NCBI RefSeq assembly: GCF_036370855.1
Contig: NC_088105.1
Span: 14,017,619 to 14,081,618 of the forward strand
Direction: 5' to 3'
Source: Dromaius novaehollandiae
Lineage: Eukaryota; Chordata; Aves; Casuariiformes; Dromaiidae
DNA length: 64,000 bases
The stretch's first letter is position 1, and the number at the start of each line of letters is the position of its first letter. The position numbers were made by a program, and so were the translations under genes. The notes below the pieces were generated by a model. That model searched no databases and was not told the origin of the DNA. It worked only from the letters and a program-made list of their open reading frames with translations. Positions 1 to 8,464 of the stretch are shown here, piece after piece.

Positions 1-416
1 GAGCCCGGCAGTGTGTGAGGCCACAGGCTCAGGGAGCACAGTGGTTTGGTCAGCAGGGGCTGGATGAGTTGCCTAGTTTGCAGCTGCTTCGCTGGGGGCC
101 GAGAGGTGCAAAGAGGGATGCTGAACCCACGCATGAGCAGGAGACATGCAAAGCCCTGCGAGGCCATGGAGGGAAAGGCACCTGCTATGTGGGGGCTGAG
201 GCCCTTGGGAAGTGGTATTCACCTCGCCAGCACCTTCTTCCCAAAGAGGTGCCTGGATCCAAGCTGCGGGTGGGGGTGCCGACCCTTCCTGGCTGTGCCT
301 CCCTTTCCGCCAATGCTGCCATCACCGGTGGCTCTGCAGACCTGTTTCTACAGTCAGTGAAGTCCCAGTTTGCAGGGGCCACAGGGGATAGATGGCTGCC
401 CGCTGCCTCCTTCCAG

Positions 417-553
417 GTTCATCTCTGTGAAGTGGATGGGATGGAGAAGTTCGCAGACAAGGACTTTGCCCTGGATGGCTTAGACACCAGTTCCAACCAG
501 CCCGTGCTGGTAGCTGTGAAAATGCTGCGAGCGGATGCCAACAAGAATGCCAG
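417..553 (+). CDS. DDR2: DDR2 exon: start of kinase N-lobe with ATP-site lysine
   Basis: The exon follows ttccag at 411-416 and ends before gtattc. It begins with the codons for VHLCEV, so it starts in phase 0, and ends with two bases of an Arg codon. It carries the VAVK strand. The stretch [14 protein letters not shown] is three residues longer than I recall for human DDR2. Confidence 0.93.
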
Positions 554-3500
554 GTATTCGGTCAGGCAGTGCATGAGCCCCGGCACCTCTGCATGCAGAG
601 CGACTCCCCTGGGAGTCACTTCAGTCCCTTTCACACAGAGCCCTTCTTAATAAAGCCAGGCCTTTGGGGAAGTGTCCCCTCCTCCTGTGGCCAGGCATTT
701 GGTGCAGCTGCGAGGACCACACATGCGCTGAGGGCATCTGGTCCTTGCTGGTCCTAACCCACTTTCCAGCTTCCCCTGCTAAGCCCACCCCACAGCCGTG
801 TGCAGATCCGCCCTGAGCCACCGGGCCCATTCGGAGCAGATCCCTGCCCCAGCCCAGGGGTGGCCAGGGGCAGGGGGACCCACCAGTGCCCCCATGAGGC
901 TTCCTTGGGTTCAAGGCACGCTTGGCCCCTCTGTGTGCACCTCTGTGCCCCTGCGGGTCTGTCTATCCGATCTGTGTGGTTTCTGTTCCGGAAAGGAATG
1001 ATTTTCTGAAGGAAATCAAGATCATGTCACGGCTCAAGGACCCCAACATCATCCGGCTGCTGGCAGTGTGCATCGTGGACGACCCGCTGTGCATGATCAC
1101 TGAATACATGGAGAACGGAGACCTCAACCAGTTCCTGTCCCGCCACGAGCCGCAGAGTCCCCCAGCCAGCAATGCTCCCACCGTCAGGTAGCACCCACTG
1201 CGTGCCGCTCTCGGCAGGGAGGCCCATGGACGGCAGAGCCGTGCCCCTGCCCAGCCTATGTGCAATGCTCAGGTCTTATTGCCCCCTCGGTGGCCATGTT
1301 GATGCTACCACAGGGCCTTCATCATCCCCAGGCAGGTCTGCCATGGGCTTGCCTGAGCCCTGTTGCAACTTAGTGCAGGCTCCCTGCCTCATTACAGCGT
1401 TCTGGGACAGGCTGGTCAGGGCTGAGCCTCTTGGCTCCCATCCTACCCAACGCCTCAGTCCTCCTTCTGCTTTCCCCCTGCCTTGCAGCTACAACAACCT
1501 GCGGTTCATGGCTACTCAGATCGCTTCCGGCATGAAGTACCTGTCCTCCCTGAATTTTGTGCACCGAGACCTGGCCACGCGCAACTGCCTGGTGGGGAAG
1601 CAGTACACCATCAAGATAGCAGACTTTGGCATGAGCAGGAATCTGTACAGCGGGGATTACTACCGCATCCAGGGGCGGGCAGTGCTCCCCATCCGCTGGA
1701 TGTCCTGGGAGAGCATCCTACTGGTATGTGGGGGCTCTGACTGATGCTGAAACGGTCTTGAGTCTGCTCACGCCTTTTTTCCCTCTGTCTGAAAGCTGCA
1801 GGGGATGGGTCCTGCCCATGTGTGTGGGCAGTGGAAGGGATGGGGGAACTGGCTGCTCTGTAGTGATGTGTTTTGTGCTGTGCATGATCTACACATTAGC
1901 TCTGTGGCTAATGCACCAGTGTCTCTGGGGCCCAGGTTCAGGCTGAACCATGCAGCCATGGAAGCAACAGAGCGCAGCAGTGGTAGCACCTTTTTTAGGC
2001 AGGGATAGGGGGACTGTGGAGATCTTTGGAGCACAGGTCCCCAGCCTTCAAAAGAGTAGGTGACTTCCTCTCTTGGCCATGGTTAGATCTGAATGAGAGA
2101 GCACGGCTATTTTTTATTTTTGTCCTTACCAAGCTCCACCTCTCAGTGCAGTTGAGGCAAGCCAGACTCAGAGCTTGCCAGGCTCTGGCCCCAAGAAGAC
2201 AGCAGGTCTGTGGGAATAAGCCCTTCTTTGGGTCCAGATCTGATAGCTGAAGCTTCCAGAAACAGGCATTGGTCAACAAGTGTTTATGGAGTAGGACAAG
2301 GTAATTTTTCAGCCGTGGGGGATCCAGTGTTGGGCACCTGCTCTTGGTGTTCAGTGACCATCCTGCCGCTTGGCCCCTTCGGCGCAAAGCTGGTGCTTAT
2401 GCAAACATTTCTGCTGTGCAGCATGACCACAGGTTACCAGGGTCAACTGGACCCTGCAGGGCAAAGCTCACTGGCCTCTCCTTGCAGGAGGCCAACCTGG
2501 CTGGTGGCACGCAGGTGGGAGGAGGAAAGTCTATAGGGCTAGCATGGCTGTCGGTGGCAGCCATGGGGTCTGAGCCTCGTCTCTATCCCACTGGTCTGTG
2601 TGTGAGCGGGCACTAGACATTCAAGCCTCTGCTTGCATGAACAGGCAAAGCCCAGGGGCCGCGAGGTGAGTGCACGGGGCCATCTGCTCTGCCCAACCTC
2701 CCTAACGCTGCTCCCTCCAACCAGGGCAAGTTCACCACGGCCAGCGACGTGTGGGCATTCGGCGTGACGCTGTGGGAGACCTTCACGCTGTGCCGGGAGC
2801 AGCCCTACTCCCAGCTGTCGGACGAGCAGGTCATCGAAAACACCGGCGAGTTCTTCCGGGACCAGGGCCGGCAGGTAGGGATGGATGTGCCTGGGAGCCC
2901 AGGGATGCGGGCAAGGGTTTTAAGATTACCAGATAGAAAGCTTGACTAAGGACAAGTTTTATGGGTTGAGGTACATCCATGTCAAAGGATTCTGTGAGAA
3001 GGGTCCCCTGCATTTGTACAGGACAGCCGGGCAACACTAGAGGTGTAGCAAGGTCAGCTGAGCCTACTATGAGCTGCATCTGTAATTTACAAAATCAAGG
3101 CACTGTTTGCCTGCTGACCTCTGTCTGGGCTTTTCCCCCCTCCCAGCTGTGCAGTTTTGGGAAGAGGGTGAAACTATTGTCTGTGCACATCAGGGTTACA
3201 GTGGAGTAAGACATTCAGACACCAGCCCAGAGTCCCCAGGGCAGCCTCATAAGCTGAGCTGCTTCAAGCATGTAGGGCTTGGGATAGCTTTGTACCAGCA
3301 AAATGCCTTTGACCCACAGTAACTTTTCTGCTCACCAAACACCTGTGCATGCCTGATGCAGAGCAGGGTGGGAGCAGAGGGCTGGGTTCGCCACTGTGCC
3401 ACAGCTTGCTTTATGCACTTTGCTGGACAGTGCCAGAGCACTCAGTATTGTGCAAGATCAAAGCCATGTCGAACACAAACTGTTTGCTGGACACAGGGGA

Positions 3501-3881
3501 TAGAAGTGTTCAGCCAGGTTGTGAGACATGAAAGTGTGTCATATTCAAGTCCTCTAGCCCCACCATCATGCAATTCTGGGACACTTCCTTTCCTCTATGA
3601 ATGTAAGGCAGCACAACCTCCCCTGCCCCGGTGCCCTCTGCATGGAGAAATCAGGCTCCCATAGGCCTGGTTTGTTTTTTTTTTCCCATTTGTTTTACAT
3701 GGCAGTAACTCTCTCCCTTTTTAATCTTTGTCTTTTTTTGAAGACTTACCTTCCCCAGCCTGCACTTTGCCCTGACTCTGTCTATAAGCTAATGCTCAGC
3801 TGCTGGAGACGAGACACTAAAGATCGTCCCTCCTTCCAGGAGATCCATCGCCTTCTCCAGGAATCAGCCAGTGAAGAATGA
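417..3881 (+). CDS. DDR2: DDR2, discoidin domain receptor tyrosine kinase 2 (3' part: kinase domain and stop)
   Basis: Five coding exons at 417-553, 996-1187, 1489-1723, 2725-2874 and 3744-3881 join in frame to 284 codons including the TGA (283 residues). All join at GT/AG. The product is the C-terminal kinase region of a collagen-activated receptor tyrosine kinase at the plasma membrane. Seen directly: the VAVK ATP-site lysine in the first exon, HRDLATRN catalytic loop (HRD at 1562-1570), DFG (1622-1630), an activation loop with a YSGDYYR triple-tyrosine cluster, WMSWES, and the final RPSFQEIH helix. From memory of the family, the wording fits DDR2 better than DDR1 almost throughout. The glycine loop, transmembrane segment and discoidin domains must lie upstream of base 1. 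Oddities: three extra residues near FALD in the N-lobe relative to the human protein, and a diverged tail (ESASEE). Gene identity is near certain; exon ends are read by eye. Confidence 0.96.
996..1187 (+). CDS. DDR2: DDR2 exon: helix C, hinge and start of C-lobe
   Basis: The acceptor is the unusual gttccggaaag at 985-995, with a poor pyrimidine tract. The donor is caggtag. It encodes helix C ([11 protein letters not shown]) and the hinge ITEYMENGD, both DDR-typical, then a short variable loop ([15 protein letters not shown]) that also varies among DDRs. Confidence 0.93.
1489..1723 (+). CDS. DDR2: DDR2 exon: catalytic loop, DFG and activation loop
   Basis: Acceptor ccttgcag at 1481-1488, donor ctggtatg. 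This exon holds the catalytic machinery: [18 protein letters not shown], then NLYSGDYYR with three tyrosines and WMSWESILL. No catalytic residue is missing, so the allele should encode an active kinase. Confidence 0.96.
2725..2874 (+). CDS. DDR2: DDR2 exon: C-lobe helices ([12 protein letters not shown])
   Basis: Fifty codons in phase 0 on both sides, preceded by caaccag and followed by gtaggg. It starts [10 protein letters not shown] and ends FFRDQGRQ, matching the DDR C-lobe. The 1.0-kb intron before it shows no other exon. Confidence 0.95.
3744..3881 (+). CDS. DDR2: DDR2 terminal coding exon
   Basis: Acceptor is a long T-rich tract ending tttgaag at 3737-3743. It encodes [23 protein letters not shown]... 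in pieces typical of the last kinase helices, then a six-residue ESASEE tail and TGA at 3879-3881. The tail differs from the human end, which is short and glutamine-rich in my memory. Confidence 0.95.
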   Translation, partial: TYLPQPALCPDSVYKLMLSCWRRDTKDRPSFQEIHRLLQESASEE

Positions 3882-5676
3882 CCCATTGCTCCCCTCACCT
3901 AGCCCAGTCCCCATCCCGTCCCCAGAAGAACCTCATACACAAACTGAAGCCACTTCACTTGGACTTAGCAGTAAAACCCGGGCAGCTGGTCTTGTTCTCA
4001 TTGTACAGAAACAGCCTAAGAGGAAAACCCCAAAAGCAGCAAGAAGAACCCAGGCGTAGGACAGCTTGGACTTGTTTGCTGAACTGAGCTTGGGAGCGAC
4101 GCAGGCTGAGACAAGCGTTATTTATTGATGCAGCGTGTTCTTGGTGACAATGGATTTGGACAAAGTGGGTTCTCTCCCCTGTTCAGAGGGGAGGAACGTC
4201 AGCTGTATTTTCTCCATGAGGAAGCTCCTGGCCTGTGCACCAGGCATGCATCTGTGGAAGGGATGTGCACTGGGTATGTACCTGGCAGAGCAAAGGTCTC
4301 TGCAGAAAGACAGCATTGAATGGCTGTGCCTGGCACAGGGCTCAGAGCCAGGGAGCACACCACGGACACCTGCGGTGATGTAGGAGTTGCCACTAGCTCA
4401 CAGTGGGCTGTGCAATTACAGGGCAAAAATCAAAGCTCTCTGGACCTCCTGGGCTTTGGACGGACTGCATGGGCGTGTGGCAATGCCCCATTCCTGCCTC
4501 CCAGCTGCCAGTTGCAAAGGGAGAAGCCCAGCTGCACTCTTAGCTCCTCATCCCGCTGCTGGAGCAGGCAGTGTGTTCAGCCAGAGACGAACCTGCCTCC
4601 TGCCCGGGAGCAGGGCCACACAGGCGCTCCATGGCTCTTCCATGTCTGCCAGGAAGGAGTGGGCCCACCAGCACCAGTATGACGTGTGTTGGAGGGGACC
4701 TCCTCTCATCTGACCATGGCCATTTCAGAGCTGCTCAAGTGCCAAAGAAAGGCATTTTTGGTGCCCCTCTGGTGCTGTGTGGCAGCCAGAGGTGGGAGCT
4801 AAGCCCAGCCTGTGCCTTTCTCTGGGTGGCATTGCAGGGATGTAAGAAAGCATACTTTTCACCTCTGAGGTAAAATCCTCAGGTCCTCTTCTCCCAGGAT
4901 TAACCCACATCTTCACCTGCGATGAGAGGAAGGCACATAAAGTTTTGAGACCTGTTGCCAAGCAGGCATGTTGCTCCCCAATGGTTTGGAGATGGACAGA
5001 TGGCATGGCCTGCCACGGCCACCGTGCAGCGAGCACCCCGGTGCTCCCTTGCTCTCGGCCCGGGGATCACAGCTCGGCTGAAGCACCCAGGGTGGACTCT
5101 CCAGCCAGAGCATCTTGCGGCACCTGGCACCGGTCCATTCTCTCACAAGGAGGGATGTGGACCTTTCTGCACCTCCTGGATCTGGCAGCTTCACGAGCGA
5201 AGCGGGCAGGTTCTGACCCCTGTGCCCCACAGGAGCCCTGACAGGTTACTCGTCATGGCCCAAAATCAGGTTCTTCTGCAACTGGCCAGGAGGAACTTTG
5301 TAGTTAGAGGGTACATGGACCCTCTCACACTTTTGTACACATTAGTTCTGCACCATCAAGTCACGCATGGCACAGTTCCCAGTATACTATTGCTAAGGCA
5401 TGTATATATTCAGTAGATGCACCTACATATAGGGGCAAACCCGCCGAAGAGACACTTGCTACATGACTCTAGTTTCATGTGTCTTTGTGGCAGTTCAGAA
5501 GCCAGCTCACCTCCTTGAAAAGTGTTGGGCCACCTTGGGCACCCCCAGAACCTGGCTGGTAGTGACCAGCCAAGGGACCCTGGGGCTCCCATCACGGCTG
5601 GCCAACGCGCTTGGCACGGTGTGCTGTGTGTGCCAAGAAATGCAGTGTGGGGAGAGCGGCCTGGGGAAGTGCACAC

Positions 5677-5880
5677 GTGGGATGTGTGTGTATGTGCCCG
5701 CTGGCATGGGCAGATGCAGGGCGTGTGTGTGCCTCCGGGCAGGAGTAGATGAGGGATGTGTGTGTGTGTGCCTACCTGCACAGGCAGGCCTGGGATGTGT
5801 GTGTGCATGTGCCCACCAGCACAGGCAGGCCTGGGATGTGTGCGTGCCCACTAAGCACGGGCAGATGCAGGACATGTGAG
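5677..5880 (+). repeat. GT-rich imperfect minisatellite
   Basis: Four to five copies of a roughly 40-50-base unit of the form gggatgtgtgtgtg-tgcc-...-gcaggcctgggatg are seen, with unequal lengths and substitutions. The array leaves open frames on both strands (for example Cys/Val-rich on +, Thr/His-rich on -). These come from the repeat and are not genes. Confidence 0.75.
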
Positions 5881-6464
5881 CAGAAGCAAGGAGAAGAGAA
5901 AATATGCAGATGACAGTGTCAGAGACAGAGGCAGGATAATTGAGAGAGAGCTCCTGGACAACCCACACCAGTTGCACAAGGAAAAAGCAGCAGAGCAGGA
6001 GTTGCCCATAATGAAAAAGGAGAGGGTCTGTGTATCGAGGCTGACTCAAGCAGTGTATAGGTGGTATGTCCTGTCTGCTCTCAGTGCTCGCTGAGTGTGC
6101 GGCCTGCGGCCACGCTGAGCCCTGCAGCTCAGTGGGTGACCTAGGAATGAGGACCAGCCTTATTTGTGCCATGTAATTGGTACACGTCTATCTCTGCTCT
6201 TGGATGGCCTCTCTCTGACCCAGAGTGTGTCTCAGCCTCTCTCAGCCCTGCCTGAGCCAGTGAGGAGCTGAGCAAGGAGCTGGGCACATCAGGCGAGGGA
6301 GGAGGCATGTTTTCCATGTGGACAACCCAGCTTCAACTGACCTGAGCCCTGGGCTTGGTTCTCCTGAGCTGCCCTGGGTGCCCTTCATAAAGGCCCATGC
6401 AGCCATGAGGACGCTCTGTTTAAATACTGCATTATGGTGCCCTGGGAACAGCCCCAACCTCCAT

Positions 6465-6600
6465 TGCCCAAGGAGGTTCAGAGGCTGGGAGATCTCCAAA
6501 CCCATGGCCCTGAGCTGTGATGCTGGTCCTACCAAGCAGGGGCTGGACCAAATATCTCCGGAGGCCCCTTCCCACCTTTCCATGACTCTAACCCTGGCAA
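6465..6600 (+). mobile_element. CR1-type LINE, 3' end fragment
   Basis: The stretch contains a decayed version of the well-known CR1 3' tail: a ...gagcaggggctggaccaaatatctccggaggccccttccca-like segment, where the consensus reads roughly 'ggttggactagatgatctccagaggtcccttccaa'. It lies in the + orientation. The typical ATTCTATG octamer repeat end is reduced to catgactct. The call rests on my memory of the consensus, without alignment. Confidence 0.65.
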
Positions 6601-7598
6601 CAACAACTGCACTGAAAAAGAATAACCTGATTGCATTTTCATTAGGATGCACAGCATCCCTGTGGCCACACAAAGAACTTGAAGGCAGAGCACGCCATGG
6701 CCACCTGCAGAAAGCCTTCCCATTCATTGCCAGCTGAGAGCATAAACGACATGCTCCCCTGCCTTAGCCCGCACGCTCACTCACCCATAGGCAGAGTGGA
6801 TGTGAAACGCTCCCCTCCCATTTTTGGCAGCGTTTCGTACTTGCAAAAGCATTGCTGGGAGCAGCTGAGTCCCGGAGGAGAGAGGGGGCACAAGGCCAGG
6901 CTAAGTTGGTGGAAAGCGGGTGAGGGCCAGGAAGGAAAGAACGTCTTATGTCAGGAGGGTGCCCTGGGACCCAAACATCTCAGCTAGCTTCCATCTGCAT
7001 GTCCAAGCACCTCAAGGAAACTTGGACCAGATGTTTTACTTCCAGAGTAAAATGTCTCTGCAGCAAGCTGCACTCAGAAAGCAGACAAATGCTGAGCCAG
7101 GGAATGACTGTGCTGCAAGATCAGCTCTTGGCTCTAGGGGAGAAAAGGGAAAGGCCACGGAAGGGAAAGGCGTTTTGAATTGGTGGGCCAGGAAGTTGTT
7201 TATGTTTTATGATGGCTGAAAGGTCAGAGAAGGCTTTGCAGGAGAGGATGAGGGTGGGAAACACCCTTTCGCTATCTGGAGAAAAAAACTGAGTTTGTAA
7301 GCAGTGCAGGCAGGGCTCTGGAGTCCCTTGGTGCATATACAAAGATGTGGGGCAGCAGTTCCAAATGCAAAATGATGAGTCCTCTAAAGAGCACCGGCTT
7401 TCTGTGGCAGCACTGTGTGCTGCAGCCTGGACAGCAGGCAGCCAGGATTGGAGGCACAATCCACACTAAAATTCCCCCTTTTCCAGCTTCCCGCACCCAA
7501 AAATTACACATCAATTCAAACTCTGCAGGCCCTTAGTCAGAGTATTGCATTTGGAGTAGCAAACTTACTAGCAGGTAGTTTAAGAGGCACTTCAAATC

Positions 7599-7604
7599 AA
7601 TAAA
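7599..7604 (+). terminator. candidate distal poly(A) signal for DDR2 (AATAAA)
   Basis: Exact AATAAA within caaatcaataaatac, followed by purine- and G/T-rich sequence, 3.7 kb after the DDR2 stop and about 0.8 kb before the HSD17B7 start codon. It could also be a chance hexamer. Confidence 0.3.
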
Positions 7605-8279
7605 TACAATAGGAGGAGGGACAAATTAATGCGTTGGATTAGGCTTTGGAGAGACAAAAGGGGAGTTTTGTCCAATTCTGTGAAAACTATTTGCACCAAC
7701 TGGAATTCGAGTGCTGTATGTGAGAGCAAAGCTTGCCAAGGGAGCCGAGAGCCAGAGCCACGGAGGACATGGAGGTCTCGTGGGCCCAGGGATCTGCTTT
7801 ACAGGGCAGTGCGCAGATCCTCACAAACGCGTCCAGGCCAGGACTGAATGTCAGCCCGGAGTCCAGCCACCTGCCAAAGCACGGAGGCTTGGCCGGTTTG
7901 CCCTCACACGGGAACGCCGCGCCAGCAGACGGGCCTACAGAGCGCTTTGCTTTGGAGCGTCTCAGCTCAGACCAACCCGAAGGAGCGCGCCCGGCCCCGC
8001 TCCGAGGAGCGGGCTGGGCACCGGGAGGGGTGAGGCCCTCAGGGGCTGCTCGGGGGCAGCGACTGCGGGCGCGGGCAGGACGGAGGGGCAGTATGCGGCG
8101 AGGTGAGGGGTGCGCGGCGCGAGCCGACCGCTAGAGCGTCGCCCTGCGGCTCGCGGCGGCCGCGCGCAGCCAACGGCCGGGGGGGCGGGGGCGGCGCGGG
8201 TCACGTGCGCAGGAGGGGCGGGAACGGGGAGGGGAGGCGGTGCTCCGCGCCGGCCCCGCCCCGCCGGCTGGGGCCACCG

Positions 8280-8288
8280 TCACGCCAT
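8280..8288 (+). promoter_or_regulatory. SRE-like element (TCACGCCAT)
   Basis: One mismatch from the SREBP core TCACNCCAC, placed 37 bases before an inverted CCAAT box. SREBP sites usually work with a nearby NF-Y site, and HSD17B7 belongs to a pathway driven by SREBP-2, which makes the match plausible. A nine-base match in GC-rich DNA is still weak evidence. Confidence 0.45.
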
Positions 8289-8324
8289 CGGCTACGCGGC
8301 GCCGGCCCCTCCCCGCGCGCTACG

Positions 8325-8329
8325 ATTGG
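8325..8329 (-). promoter_or_regulatory. CCAAT box (NF-Y site) in inverted orientation
   Basis: ATTGG within tacgattggccggg, about 100 bases before the HSD17B7 ATG and about 65 bases before the probable start of transcription. The flanks (gATTGGcc) fit NF-Y preference. Confidence 0.6.
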
Positions 8330-8391
8330 CCGGGAGCGGGCGGGAGAGGGGGCGCCGGGCCGGCGCGGGCGGGACTTGGCGGGCGTCACTT

Positions 8392-8401
8392 AAATGGCGG
8401 C
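8392..8401 (+). promoter_or_regulatory. YY1-type motif (AAATGGCGGC) at probable transcription start
   Basis: Matches the ATGGCGGC core common at TATA-less vertebrate promoters, usually just after the start site. It sits 29 bases before the start codon, which suggests a very short 5' UTR. Note that the ATG inside it (8394-8396) is upstream of the main ATG. Confidence 0.5.
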
Positions 8402-8429
8402 GCCGGCGCTGCCGGCGGTAGGAGAGAGG

Positions 8430-8464
8430 ATGGAGCGTGTGGTGTTGGTGACGGGCGCGAGCAG
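8430..8464 (+). CDS. HSD17B7: HSD17B7 exon 1
   Basis: Encodes [11 protein letters not shown] plus two bases of a Ser codon, then gtgagc. The strand-turn of the NADPH-binding fold is split by intron 1, which is only 82 bases long. Confidence 0.95.

Larger units (their letters stand above)
3882..7604 (+). other. DDR2 3' UTR followed by intergenic DNA; UTR end not resolved
   Basis: No coding exon is supported here. The sequence after the DDR2 stop must begin as its 3' UTR. The only clear AATAAA I found on the + strand before the next gene is at 7599-7604, with a G/T-rich stretch after it, so the UTR could run that far, or end earlier at a variant signal. The interval contains a GT-rich minisatellite (about 5677-5880) and a CR1 3' end (about 6465-6600). 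If the CR1 is within the UTR, the transcript would be long. RNA evidence would decide. Confidence 0.4.

Noticed and set aside
647-655. AATAAA near 650, after the first DDR2 exon
   Set aside because: It lies in an intron between two well-supported in-frame DDR2 exons; at most a minor premature poly(A) site.
5410-6172. Cys- and Thr/His-rich frames of 130-220 codons on both strands
   Set aside because: They are translations of the GT-rich minisatellite.
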